Assembly: GCF_902859745.1 (NCBI RefSeq)
Contig: NZ_CADIJW010000009.1
Location: 1-64,000, forward strand
Direction of reading: 5' to 3'
DNA from: Achromobacter dolens
Lineage (GTDB): Bacteria; Pseudomonadota; Gammaproteobacteria; Burkholderiales; Burkholderiaceae_B
DNA: 64,000 nucleotides
This document shows positions 1 through 8,911 of the stretch, piece by piece. Numbering within the stretch: position 1 is the stretch's first letter; every line of letters starts with the position of its first letter. The translations under genes and the position numbers were made by a program. Below the pieces are notes generated by a model, which did no database searches, was not told where the DNA came from, and saw only the letters and a list, made by a program, of their open reading frames with translations.

Positions 1-1710
1 CGCGCCGCCAGCGCGGGCCCGCGCGCGGCGCAGGCCGCGGCCGCGCCCGCCGAACTGCGCGGCACCGAATTCCACCTGGAGATCGGCGAAACCCCGGTCA
101 ACTACACCGGCGCCGCCCGCATCGCCACCACCGTCAATGGCCAGGTGCCAGCCCCGCTGCTGCGCTGGCGCGAGGGCGACACGGTCACGCTGCACGTGAC
201 CAACCGCCTGCGCGAACAGACCTCGATCCACTGGCACGGCATCCTGCTGCCCACGGAAATGGATGGCGTGCCGGGCCTGAGTTTCCCGGGCATCGATCCC
301 GGCCAGACCTTCACCTACCGCTTCGACGTGCGTCAGAGCGGCACCTACTGGTATCACAGCCACTCGGGGTTCCAGGAGCAGACCGGCCTGTACGGCGCCA
401 TCGTCATCGACCCGAAGCGGCCCGATCCCGTCGCCGCGGACCGTGACTACACCGTGCTGCTGTCGGACTGGACGGACGAAGACCCGATGCGGGTGTTCGA
501 CAAGCTCAAGGCCATGCCCGACTACTACAGCCGCAACCAGCCCTGCGTCGAGAGCCTGATCCGCGAGGCCGGCGAGAAGGGGTGGCGGGCGGCGCTGTCC
601 GAGCGCCTGATGTGGGAACAGATGCGCATGAACCCGTCCGACCTGGCGGACGTCTCCGGCGCCACGTACACCTTCCTGACCAACGGCGCGACGCCCGCCG
701 GCAACTGGACCGGCCTGTTCAAGCCGGGTGAACGCGTGCGCCTGCGCTTCATCAACGGCTCGGCCATGACGTACTTCGACGTGCGCATCCCCGGCCTGAA
801 GATGACGGTGGTGGCGGCCGACGGCCAGGACGTGCGGCCGGTCGACGTGGAGGAATTCCGCATCGCCGTGGCCGAGACCTACGACGTGATCGTCGAGCCC
901 GCCGAGGACCGCGCATACACCATCTTCTCGCAGGCCATGGACCGTTCCGGCTACGCCCGCGCCACCCTGGCGCCGCGCCCCGGCATGCAGGCCGAGGTGC
1001 CCGCGGTCGATCGCGCGCGGTTGCTCGGCATGATGGACATGGGCATGAAGCACGACATGGGCGGCATGGATCATGGCGCCATGCCGAAGGCGACCGCCGG
1101 CGCGATGGCCGGCATGAACCATGGCGCCATGCCCGGCATGGACCACGGCAGCTCCCACGGCGGCGGCGCGGACCAGGGCGGCATCGTCGAGGTCAGGCAC
1201 CCCTATCCCGAGGAACGCGGCCCCGGCAATTCGATGCTGCCCGAAGTGGTCTCCACCCGCCTGGACGACCCCGGCATCGGCCTGCGCGACAACGGCCGCC
1301 GCGTGCTGACCTACGCCGACCTGCGCTCGATCCGCGAACCCGACGACAACCGCGCGCCGACCCGCGAGATCGAGCTGCACCTGACCGGCAACATGGAACG
1401 CTACATGTGGTCGTTCAACGGCGTGACGTTCTCCGACGCCAAGCCCATCGTGCTGCGCCTTGGCGAGCGCGTGCGCTTCGTGCTGGTCAACGACACCATG
1501 ATGACCCACCCCATCCACCTGCACGGCCTGTGGAGCGACCTGGAATCGCCCGACGGCGCCTTCCAGGTGCGCAAGCACACCCTGTCGCTCAACCCCGCGC
1601 AGCGGCTGAGCTACCGCGTCAGCGCCGATGCGCGCGGCAACTGGGCCTACCACTGCCACCTGCTGTACCACATGGAGGCCGGCATGTTCAGGGCGGTCGT
1701 GGTGGAGTAG
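1..1710 (+). CDS. copA: Multicopper oxidase, copper resistance protein CopA (5' end outside window)
   Basis: The reading frame is open from base 1, so the N-terminus and signal peptide lie outside the window; 569 residues are visible. The cupredoxin copper ligands are present in order: HWHG near nt 229, WYHSHSG near nt 349, HPIHLHG near nt 1507 and HCHLLYHM near nt 1651. Between domains 2 and 3 (about nt 1030-1160) lies a Met/His-rich stretch of MDHGAM-like units, typical of CopA and thought to bind Cu(I). Known CopA proteins are periplasmic oxidases that detoxify copper. The copB gene follows three bases after the stop, so the two form an operon. Whether it is exported by Tat cannot be seen here. 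Confidence 0.95.
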   Translation, partial: RAASAGPRAAQAAAAPAELRGTEFHLEIGETPVNYTGAARIATTVNGQVPAPLLRWREGDTVTLHVTNRLREQTSIHWHGILLPTEMDGVPGLSFPGIDPGQTFTYRFDVRQSGTYWYHSHSGFQEQTGLYGAIVIDPKRPDPVAADRDYTVLLSDWTDEDPMRVFDKLKAMPDYYSRNQPCVESLIREAGEKGWRAALSERLMWEQMRMNPSDLADVSGATYTFLTNGATPAGNWTGLFKPGERVRLRFINGSAMTYFDVRIPGLKMTVVAADGQDVRPVDVEEFRIAVAETYDVIVEPAEDRAYTIFSQAMDRSGYARATLAPRPGMQAEVPAVDRARLLGMMDMGMKHDMGGMDHGAMPKATAGAMAGMNHGAMPGMDHGSSHGGGADQGGIVEVRHPYPEERGPGNSMLPEVVSTRLDDPGIGLRDNGRRVLTYADLRSIREPDDNRAPTREIELHLTGNMERYMWSFNGVTFSDAKPIVLRLGERVRFVLVNDTMMTHPIHLHGLWSDLESPDGAFQVRKHTLSLNPAQRLSYRVSADARGNWAYHCHLLYHMEAGMFRAVVVE

Positions 1711-1713
1711 GCG

Positions 1714-2742
1714 ATGAGAAACCGGACTATGCGCACTTCCCTTCCCCCGTTCCGCCATGTCGTGCTGGCCATCGCCCTGCTGGCGGCCCTGGCCAGCCAG
1801 CCGGCCCTCGGCCAGGCCACGGGCGACCACGCCGGCATGGATCATGGCTCGATGCCGGACATGAACCACGGCGGCGCCACGCCCCAGCCCGCGATGCCAC
1901 CCGGCATGGACCATTCCTCCATGCCAGGCATGAATCACGACGGCGCCAAGCCACAGCCCGCGATGCCGCCCGCCATGGATCATTCCGCCATGCCCGGCAT
2001 GGACCACGGCGCGCCCGCCGCCGCCCCGCCGGTCGGCAGCCTGCCGTCCAGCGACGGCGCCGGTCCGCGCGGCTACGACAGCTACGGCATCCATCCGCAC
2101 ATGATGGACAAGGACGCTTCATCGCGGCTGCTGTTCGACAAGTTCGGCTGGTCGCGCAACCGCGACGGCCAGAACGCGCTGGAATGGGATGGCCGCTTCT
2201 GGTGGGGCGGCGCCACCGACCGCCTGGTGCTCAAGAGCGAAGGCGCGCGCGAAAGCGGCGGCGGCTCCGAAGCCAAGGTCGAAGCCTTGTGGAGCCACGC
2301 CATCTCGCCGTTCTGGGACCTGCAACTGGGCGCGCGGCGCGACTTCGGCACCGGCCCCAAGCGCAACTGGGCCGCGCTCGGCATCGAGGGCGTGCTGCCC
2401 TACAACATCGAGGTCGAGACCACCGCCTACGCCGGCCCGTCCGGCCGCACCGCGCTGGCCATGAAGGCCGAGTATGACCTGCTGCTTACCCAACGTCTGA
2501 TTTTCACGCCCGAAATCGAGGCCAGCGCCTACGGCCGCAACGACCCCGAGCGCGGCATCGGCTCGGGCCTGTCCAGCGGTTCGCTGTCGCTGCGGCTGCG
2601 CTACGAGGTCACGCGCCAGTTCGCGCCCTACGTCGGGGTATCCTTTGAACGTAAGTTCGGCCGCACCGCGGACTATGCCTCCGCCGCCGGCCAAGGTCGC
2701 TCGCAGGCCGCCGTGCTGGCGGGCGTGCGCTTCTGGTTCTGA
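1714..2742 (+). CDS. copB: Copper resistance outer-membrane protein CopB
   Basis: The 342-residue protein has a signal peptide (about residues 1-33, ending ALG) and then a mature N-terminus of repeated MDHxxMPxMxH units (about residues 41-110), a Met/His-rich copper-binding tract shared with CopA. The rest is the CopB domain, rich in alternating strands (for example TALAMKAEYDLLL, SLSLRLRYEVT), and it ends in Phe (GVRFWF), as expected of an outer-membrane beta-barrel. The start is placed at the ATG six bases after GTGGAG inside the end of copA; a second in-frame ATG five codons later is also possible. It sits in the copA-copB-DUF411 unit and probably acts in copper sequestration or efflux at the outer membrane. 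Confidence 0.93.
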   Translation: MRNRTMRTSLPPFRHVVLAIALLAALASQPALGQATGDHAGMDHGSMPDMNHGGATPQPAMPPGMDHSSMPGMNHDGAKPQPAMPPAMDHSAMPGMDHGAPAAAPPVGSLPSSDGAGPRGYDSYGIHPHMMDKDASSRLLFDKFGWSRNRDGQNALEWDGRFWWGGATDRLVLKSEGARESGGGSEAKVEALWSHAISPFWDLQLGARRDFGTGPKRNWAALGIEGVLPYNIEVETTAYAGPSGRTALAMKAEYDLLLTQRLIFTPEIEASAYGRNDPERGIGSGLSSGSLSLRLRYEVTRQFAPYVGVSFERKFGRTADYASAAGQGRSQAAVLAGVRFWF

Positions 2743-2760
2743 TCCTTCTCGCGGAGACCC

Positions 2761-3231
2761 ATGAAAAAAATCCTCACCCCTGCCCGCCTGCTGCTGGCGG
2801 CCGCGCTATCCCTGCCCCTGTACGCGCCGCTCCTCGCGCAGGCCCAGTCCGCGCCCAAGGTGCAGGTCTGGAAGACCCCCACCTGCGGCTGCTGTGAAGA
2901 CTGGGTCAAGCACATGCGCGACAACGGCTTCGAGGTCACCACCCACGACGTGCAGGACACCGGCGCGGTGCGCCGCAACGCCGGCATGGCCGACTATGGC
3001 TCCTGCCACACGGCCGTGGTGGACGGCTATGCCATCGAGGGCCACGTGCCGGCCAGCGACGTGCGCCGCCTGCTGCTCGAAAAGCCCGATGCCGCCGGCC
3101 TGGCCGCCCCCGGCATGCCGCTGGGTTCACCCGGCATGGACGGCCCCGAATACGGCGGCCGCAAGACCCCGCATGATGTCCTGCTGGTGGACAAGCGCGG
3201 CGGCGCCAAGGTGTTCCAGGCGTATCGTTGA
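2761..3231 (+). CDS. DUF411 periplasmic metal-binding protein of the copper operon
   Basis: This 156-residue protein has a signal peptide (about 1-29, ending LAQA) followed by a DUF411 domain with the thioredoxin-like opening VWKTPTCGCCEDW, a CxCC cluster well placed to bind Cu(I), and a conserved SCHTAVVDGY segment. The start follows a GCGGAG ribosome site and lies 18 bases after copB. DUF411 genes are common in copper and cation resistance operons, where they are regarded as metal-binding proteins or chaperones; the exact role is not established. Its position supports a role in copper handling next to CopA and CopB. Confidence 0.85.
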   Translation: MKKILTPARLLLAAALSLPLYAPLLAQAQSAPKVQVWKTPTCGCCEDWVKHMRDNGFEVTTHDVQDTGAVRRNAGMADYGSCHTAVVDGYAIEGHVPASDVRRLLLEKPDAAGLAAPGMPLGSPGMDGPEYGGRKTPHDVLLVDKRGGAKVFQAYR

Positions 3232-3366
3232 AGCACCGGGCCGGGGCAAGCCCCGGCCACCCGCCTGAAACAATTCATCCCCACCCGGGCAATGGGTACC
3301 TCTTGCACCGCAGCAAAAATGCGCCACAATAAATAAAACGCATTCTTCACCCGACCCCTGGCAGTC

Positions 3367-4566
3367 ATGGCACACATCGTCCTGTTCGAGAACATCCACC
3401 CGAGCGCCCGCGCCGTCTTCGAAGCCGCCGGCTACACCGACATCGTCACGCATGCCGCGGCCCTGCCGCCGGCGCAGTTGCAGGACGCCCTGCGCGGCGC
3501 CCACGTCGCGGGCATCCGTTCTCGTACCCACCTGGATGCCGCCCTGCTGTCCGGCAGCCCCGACCTGCGCGTGGTCGGCTGCTTCTGCATCGGCACCAAC
3601 CAGGTCGACCTCGACACCGCCATGCAGCGAGGCATCCCGGTGTTCAACGCGCCGTTCTCCAACACCCGCTCGGTCGCCGAGCTGGTGCTGGGCGAAGCCA
3701 TCCTGCTGTTGCGCCGCATTCCCGAGAAGAACGCCCGCGTCCATCTCGGCCACTGGGACAAGAGCGCCGCCGGCGCCTTCGAGACCCGCGGCAAGACGCT
3801 CGGCATCGTCGGCTACGGCAACATCGGCTCGCAGATCAGCACGCTGGCCGAAAGCCTCGGCATGCGCGTCATCTACCACGACGTCGAAGCCAAGCTGCCG
3901 CTGGGCAACGCGCGTCCGGCCGGCTCGCTCAACGACCTGCTGGAACAGGCCGACGTGGTCACCCTGCACGTGCCCGGCGGCAAGTCGACCGAAAACATCA
4001 TGAATGCGGAGACCATCGCGCGCATGCGCCGCGGCGCCATCCTCATCAACGCCTCGCGCGGCACCGTGGTCGACATCGACGCCTTGCACGCGGCGCTCAA
4101 GTCCGGCCACCTGGCGGGCGCCGCCCTCGATGTGTTCCCCACCGAACCCAAGGGCGCCGACGAACCCCTGGCCAGCCCGCTGATCGGCCTGCCCAACGTC
4201 ATCCTGACTCCGCACATCGGCGGCAGCACGCAGGAATCGCAAGAGAACATCGGCCGCGAAGTGGCCGAGAAGCTGGTGCGCTTCCTGCAGGCCGGCACCA
4301 CCAAGGGCGCGGTCAACTTCCCCGAGCTGCCCTACCTGGAGCCGGCCGGCGCCACCCGCATCCTGCACGTGCACCGCAACGCCCCCGGCGCGCTCGGCAC
4401 GCTGGACAACCTGATGGCGCAGCACGGCCTGAACATCGTCAGCCAGACGCTGCAGACCAAGGGCCAGATCGGCTACGTGATCACCGACGTCGAAGGCCAG
4501 GTCGACGACCTGGTCATGACGACGCTGCGCGATCACCCGATCACGGTACGTTGCGACCGGCTGTAA
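3367..4566 (+). CDS. serA: D-3-phosphoglycerate dehydrogenase (SerA type with ACT domain)
   Basis: SerA catalyses the first step of serine synthesis, oxidising 3-phosphoglycerate with NAD+. The 399-residue length is close to E. coli SerA (410). The substrate domain is followed by the Rossmann motif GIVGYGNIGSQ (about residue 146), the catalytic Arg region NASRGTVVDIDAL, and the acid and His regions ending HIGGSTQESQ. A C-terminal ACT domain (about 330-399, starting ILHVHRNAPGALG) suggests feedback control by serine. Bases 3232-3366 upstream are non-coding and presumably hold the promoter; a strong terminator follows, so it is probably transcribed alone. Confidence 0.93.
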   Translation: MAHIVLFENIHPSARAVFEAAGYTDIVTHAAALPPAQLQDALRGAHVAGIRSRTHLDAALLSGSPDLRVVGCFCIGTNQVDLDTAMQRGIPVFNAPFSNTRSVAELVLGEAILLLRRIPEKNARVHLGHWDKSAAGAFETRGKTLGIVGYGNIGSQISTLAESLGMRVIYHDVEAKLPLGNARPAGSLNDLLEQADVVTLHVPGGKSTENIMNAETIARMRRGAILINASRGTVVDIDALHAALKSGHLAGAALDVFPTEPKGADEPLASPLIGLPNVILTPHIGGSTQESQENIGREVAEKLVRFLQAGTTKGAVNFPELPYLEPAGATRILHVHRNAPGALGTLDNLMAQHGLNIVSQTLQTKGQIGYVITDVEGQVDDLVMTTLRDHPITVRCDRL

Positions 4567-4586
4567 AAGGCGCTCTGGACAAAAAC

Positions 4587-4610
4587 AGGCCCGCTCGCGC
4601 GGGCCTTTTT
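4587..4610 (+). terminator. Rho-independent terminator after serA
   Basis: A perfect 8-bp stem AGGCCCGC / GCGGGCCT with a TCGC loop is followed by TTTTT, and AAAAA precedes it, 20 bases after the serA stop codon. Confidence 0.9.
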
Positions 4611-4679
4611 CATGGGTCGCGGCGGCTGCGTCAGGCGGGCCGGGGTCTGCCGGCATTGCGCGACCTATCGGACTTCAGT

Positions 4680-4703
4680 TATAAACGATAACCATTCCTA
4701 TCC
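4680..4703. promoter_or_regulatory. Fur-box-like site upstream of the ECF sigma gene
   Basis: The segment contains GATAACCATT within an AT-rich patch. It matches the central half of the classical Fur box (GATAATGATAATCATTATC) at nine of ten central positions but diverges at the ends. It lies 40-60 bp before the sigma gene, where iron repression of a FecI-type system is expected. A nearby CCTAT/ATAGG inverted repeat (4697-4716) overlaps it. Matching was by eye only. Confidence 0.5.
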
Positions 4704-4742
4704 ATATTGAAATAGGCGTCCTCCCACGCCTGGGTCTGTCCG

Positions 4743-5267
4743 ATGTCCGCCGCCGATCTCCCCGTGCAGCAAGACCTGTACGCTCTTTACAGCGATCATC
4801 ACGGCTGGCTGCTGGGATGGCTGCGGCGCCGCCTCGGCAATGCGGCGGATGCCGCCGACCTGGCACACGACGCTTTCCTGCGCCTGATCGTCCGGCCCGC
4901 GCCCGATGGCTTCGCCAGCGCCGGCGCCGCCCGCGCCTACCTGCGCACCATGGCGCAGGGCCTGTGTACCGACCTCTGGCGCCGCCGACAGGTGGAACAG
5001 GCCTGGCTGGACAGCCTGGCCGCGCAGCCCGCTGCCTATGCGCCGTCGCCGGAGCACCAGGCGCTGGTCATCGAGACCCTGCTGGAAGTCGGCGAGTGGC
5101 TCGGCCGCCTGCCGGACAAAGCCCGCATGGCCTTTATCCAGGCACAGATACACGGGCTGTCCACCCGCGAGATCGCCGACCACATGAGCGTGTCACCGCG
5201 GATGGTGCAGAAGTACCTGGCCCAGGCCATGCTGCATCTGGCGCTGATCGACGCCGGGTTGAACTAG
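4743..5267 (+). CDS. ECF sigma factor, FecI type
   Basis: This 174-residue protein has the two sigma-70 regions of an ECF factor: region 2 (YSDHHGWLLGWLRRRL, then DAADLAHDAFLRL) in the first third and a region 4 helix-turn-helix (GLSTREIADHMSVSPRMVQ) near residues 138-158. FecI-type factors direct RNA polymerase to siderophore receptor genes when the cognate receptor signals through a FecR protein. Here fecR-like and receptor genes follow directly, so it is probably the dedicated activator of the receptor. The Fur-like site upstream suggests induction under iron limitation. Which siderophore is sensed cannot be read from the sequence. Confidence 0.92.
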   Translation: MSAADLPVQQDLYALYSDHHGWLLGWLRRRLGNAADAADLAHDAFLRLIVRPAPDGFASAGAARAYLRTMAQGLCTDLWRRRQVEQAWLDSLAAQPAAYAPSPEHQALVIETLLEVGEWLGRLPDKARMAFIQAQIHGLSTREIADHMSVSPRMVQKYLAQAMLHLALIDAGLN

Positions 5268-5269
5268 CC

Positions 5270-6274
5270 ATGGCGGCAGCGATCCAGCCCGCACCGCCCC
5301 TTCCGGTCCGGGCGGATTATGAAAGCCTGAAGGTCGCGGCCGAATGGTACGCGCGCCTGCAGAACGCCGATACCAGCGCGCAACAACGCCTCGCCTGGCA
5401 GCATTGGCTCGACGCACGCCCCGAACACCGCAGTGCGTGGGCACACGTCGAGGCCGTGAGCCGCCGCTTCGCCGTGCTACGCCTGGATGGCGAGCGCGAC
5501 GCCGCCGAGCAAGCCGTGCAGATCGCCTCGCGGCGGCCTTCCACCCGCCGCCGGGCGGCAGGCCGCATCCTCGCCCTGGGTGGCGTCGGCGTGCTGGGCT
5601 GGCTGGGTTGGCGCTTCACGCCCCTGCCCGGGGTCGTGACCGCTTGGCGCTCCGACTACGCCACGGGTATCGGCGAGCAACGCCAACTGGTCCTGGCCGA
5701 CGACACCCGCGTCTGGCTCAACACCCGCAGCGCCATCAACGTACGCCTGGACCCGACGCAGCGCCTGGTGGCGCTGGCCGGCGGCGAGATCCTGATCGAC
5801 ACCGCCAAGGACGCGCGGCAACGCCCGTTCTTCGTCGACACCCGCCTCGGCCGGCTGCAGGCCCTCGGCACCCGCTTCACGGTCAGGCAGGCCGACGACG
5901 ACATCCTGCTGGCGGTCTACGGGGGTCAGGTGCGGATCCACACCCTCTCCGGGCAGGAAGCGCTGGTACGCAGCGGCGAACAGGCGCGCTACCGCGCCGA
6001 CGCGATCTCCGAGGCCGTGCCGGCCGATCCGGCCCGCGAGGCCTGGTCCCGCGGCGTGATCCTGGCCGAAAACCTGTCGCTGGCCGATCTGGTGGCGGAA
6101 CTGGGCCGCTATCACCGCGGCTACACGGGCGTGGACCCCCGCATCGCCGGCCTGCGCGTGGTGGGCCGCTATCCCGCCAACGACCTGCCGCGCGCGCTGG
6201 CGATGCTCGAGCGCGAATTGCCGGTCCGCATCCAGCGCACCTTGCCATGGTGGGTGACGCTCGAACCGAAATAA
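5270..6274 (+). CDS. FecR-family anti-sigma / transmembrane signal transducer
   Basis: The frame is open further upstream, but the ATG at 5270 sits two bases after the sigma gene stop and begins a normal FecR protein of 334 residues. It has an N-terminal cytoplasmic domain (KVAAEWYARLQ, then QHWLDARPEHRSAW), one membrane span near residues 100-115, and a periplasmic FecR domain with YATGIGEQRQLVLADDTRVWLNTRS and a GGQVRIHT strand. The C-terminus (from about residue 265) resembles a secretin/TonB short domain that contacts the receptor. It holds the ECF factor and passes on the signal from the receptor's STN domain. The sigma-fecR-receptor order supports this. Confidence 0.9.
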   Translation: MAAAIQPAPPLPVRADYESLKVAAEWYARLQNADTSAQQRLAWQHWLDARPEHRSAWAHVEAVSRRFAVLRLDGERDAAEQAVQIASRRPSTRRRAAGRILALGGVGVLGWLGWRFTPLPGVVTAWRSDYATGIGEQRQLVLADDTRVWLNTRSAINVRLDPTQRLVALAGGEILIDTAKDARQRPFFVDTRLGRLQALGTRFTVRQADDDILLAVYGGQVRIHTLSGQEALVRSGEQARYRADAISEAVPADPAREAWSRGVILAENLSLADLVAELGRYHRGYTGVDPRIAGLRVVGRYPANDLPRALAMLERELPVRIQRTLPWWVTLEPK

Positions 6275-6460
6275 GGTTCTCAAAAAAATTCACGCCAAGG
6301 TTCGCTTTTCCGCTGCTCGTCCGATCAACAGGGAAAGAGGACCGCGCAAACCCGTGCCGCGTCCCGGCCGCCCGGCCCGCCCCGGGCAGCCAGACGGCGC
6401 CCCGCGCGCGCAAGCCGCGGCCCTCTCCTTGCCCATCCCTGCTCCAAGGAAGACCGCTCC

Positions 6461-8911
6461 ATGCGCCGCCCGCAACACCCCGCCCGTCCCGGGCCGTCCA
6501 CTCCCTCATCGCCCCAGCCCGTTGCCCTCCAGCGCGTATTGCGCAAGACCGTGCTCGGCGCGCTCCTGATGACCGCGCTGGCCCCGGCGGCCCATGCCCA
6601 GGACGCGACCCGCGCCGTCAGCGCCACTCATGCCTATGACGTGCCCGCGGGCCCACTGGCGGGCGCCCTGAGCCGCTTTGCCGAACAGGCCAACATCCTG
6701 CTCAGCGTGCCGGCCGACATGACCGCCGGCAAGACCAGCCCCGGCGTGCGCGGCGCCCACAACGTCGACAGCGCGTTCCGCGCCCTGCTCGCCAACACCG
6801 GCCTGGAAGCCGTGCGCCGGGCCGAGGGCGGCTACGCGCTGCGGCCCGCCCCGGCGACATCCGCCACCACCACCCTGCCCGCCGTGGTGGTGAGCGGCGC
6901 CAGTGCCTCGGCGCTGCCCGAGGCGTACGCGGGCGGCGACGTGGCGCGCGGCGCGCGCATCGGCCTGCTGGGCAACCGTGACTTCCTGGACACCCCGTTC
7001 AGCGCGACGTCGTACACGGCCAAGCTGATCGAAGACCAGCAGGCGCAGAACATTGGCGACGTACTGGTCAACGACCCTTCGGTCCGCAACACCTATTCGC
7101 GCGGCGCGGGTCGCGACGAATTCAATGTCCGCGGCTTCACGCTGTTCAACTACGACGTCGCCTACAACGGCCTGTACGGCATCTCGCCGCGCAACGCCAC
7201 GTCATTGATCGGCATCGAACGCGTCGAGGTGCTGCGTGGACCCAATGCGCTGCTCAATGGCATGGCCCCGTTCGGCTCGATCGGCGGCTCCATCAACCTG
7301 GTGCCCAAGCGCGCGGGTGATGAACCGCTTAACCGCATGACGCTGTCGTACATCGAGAACAACCAGTTCGGCGCGCAGGCGGATATCGCCCGCCGCTTCG
7401 GCGAGGACGAGCGCACCGGCGTGCGGCTGAACGTGCTGCGCAGCGGCGGCGACATGAACATCTCCGGCGCCGGCGAAGACCTGGGTGCCGTCTCGCTCGG
7501 CCTAGACTATCGCGGCAACCGCTTGCGCATCGATGGCGACATCAACTACCAGAACCGCGTGACCGATGCCCGCAGCGGCCTGCTGTTCCCACCCGGCGGC
7601 GGCCAGGAAATCGGCCGGGCGCCGGACCCAAAGCGCAACTTCTTCCCCGACTGGACCTACTGGAAGGCCAAGGAATGGAGCGGCGACGTCCGCGCCGAGT
7701 ATGACCTTTCCGATGACTGGACCGTCTATGGCGCGCTGGGCGCCCGCAAGCACGACTTCGAAAGCCTGCAAACCACCTGGCTGATGCTCGACTCGGCCGG
7801 CCGCATCGGATCCGTGCCCGCCCGCCTCAACGAACGGCTGCTAAGCAAGACCGGCGAGGTCGGCATCCGCGGCCGCTTCGATACCGGCCCGGTCAAGCAC
7901 GAGCCGACGCTGTCCGCCAGCTTCCTCGACATCGACTATTCATCGGCGCGGGTGCGCTCGTCCACGGTGTTCTCGGACCTGTACGATCCCGTCGACCTGG
8001 CCAAGCCGAACATCGCCAGGCCCACCGACCTGGGCAAGACGAGCGAAACGCGGCTGTACAGCGTGGCGCTGGCCGATACGCTGTCCGTGATGGACGACGC
8101 GGTGCAATTGACCGCCGGCCTGCGCCAGCAGCGCGTCCAGTCGGTCAACTACAACCCGGCCACCGGCGACCGAACCTCGGACTACGGCAAGTCGGCCGTC
8201 ACGCCAGCCATCGCGCTCGTGGTCAAACCGACCCGGCGCCTGTCGCTGTACGGCAACTACATCGAAGGCCTGAGCCAGGGCGGCACGGCGCCAGCGGAAG
8301 CCGTGAACGCCGGCGAGACCTTCAAGCCCGACGTCTCCAAGCAGTACGAGATCGGCGCCAAGTACGACTTCGGCACGGTCGCGGCGACCTTGAGCGCGTT
8401 CCAGATCGAGCAACCCAGCGCCTACGTCGACCCGGATACCCTGCGCTACCAGGCCGACGGCCGGCAGCGCAACCGCGGCGTCGAATTCCTGCTGCAGGGA
8501 GAACTGATGCCGCGCGTGCGCCTGCTGGGCGGCGTGGCGTACACCAATGGCGTGCTGACCAAGACCGAAGGCGGCCTGAACGATGGCCGCACCGCGCCAG
8601 CGGTGCCGCGCTGGCAGTTCAACGCGGCGGCGGAATGGGACACGCCGTTCGTACAGGGCCTTACCCTGACCGCACGCATGCTGCGCACCAGCACCCAGTA
8701 CGTGGACGCGGCCAACACCCAGCAACTGCCCGGCTGGACCCGTTTCGACGTGGGCGCGCGCTACGCCATGAACATCAACCGCACGCCGGTGACGTTGCGG
8801 GCGACGGTGGAAAACGTGTTCAACAAGCACTACTGGCAATCGGCCGCGCGCGAAGGGCTGACGGTTGCCGCGCCGCGCACCCTGCTGCTGTCCGTGACCG
8901 CGGAATTCTAG
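6461..8911 (+). CDS. TonB-dependent siderophore receptor with STN signalling domain
   Basis: The 816-residue outer-membrane receptor starts with a long signal peptide (about 1-46, ending AHA), then an STN domain (about 55-105, YDVPAGPLAGALSRFAEQ), which in FecA/FpvA-type receptors carries the signal to FecR. The plug follows (about 165-290, including QNIGDVLVNDPSVRNTYS and RVEVLRGPNALLNGM), and then the barrel, ending in the canonical terminal Phe (SVTAEF). Barrel motifs such as GNYIEGLSQG resemble hydroxamate siderophore receptors, but the ligand is not identifiable. A 186-bp non-coding gap separates it from fecR and may carry the ECF-dependent promoter. Confidence 0.93.
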   Translation: MRRPQHPARPGPSTPSSPQPVALQRVLRKTVLGALLMTALAPAAHAQDATRAVSATHAYDVPAGPLAGALSRFAEQANILLSVPADMTAGKTSPGVRGAHNVDSAFRALLANTGLEAVRRAEGGYALRPAPATSATTTLPAVVVSGASASALPEAYAGGDVARGARIGLLGNRDFLDTPFSATSYTAKLIEDQQAQNIGDVLVNDPSVRNTYSRGAGRDEFNVRGFTLFNYDVAYNGLYGISPRNATSLIGIERVEVLRGPNALLNGMAPFGSIGGSINLVPKRAGDEPLNRMTLSYIENNQFGAQADIARRFGEDERTGVRLNVLRSGGDMNISGAGEDLGAVSLGLDYRGNRLRIDGDINYQNRVTDARSGLLFPPGGGQEIGRAPDPKRNFFPDWTYWKAKEWSGDVRAEYDLSDDWTVYGALGARKHDFESLQTTWLMLDSAGRIGSVPARLNERLLSKTGEVGIRGRFDTGPVKHEPTLSASFLDIDYSSARVRSSTVFSDLYDPVDLAKPNIARPTDLGKTSETRLYSVALADTLSVMDDAVQLTAGLRQQRVQSVNYNPATGDRTSDYGKSAVTPAIALVVKPTRRLSLYGNYIEGLSQGGTAPAEAVNAGETFKPDVSKQYEIGAKYDFGTVAATLSAFQIEQPSAYVDPDTLRYQADGRQRNRGVEFLLQGELMPRVRLLGGVAYTNGVLTKTEGGLNDGRTAPAVPRWQFNAAAEWDTPFVQGLTLTARMLRTSTQYVDAANTQQLPGWTRFDVGARYAMNINRTPVTLRATVENVFNKHYWQSAAREGLTVAAPRTLLLSVTAEF

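Noticed and set aside
3127-4656. A 509-codon minus-strand open frame
   Set aside because: Antisense to serA, which has all catalytic motifs and a terminator; the antisense sequence is Gly/Val/Asp-rich without domains.
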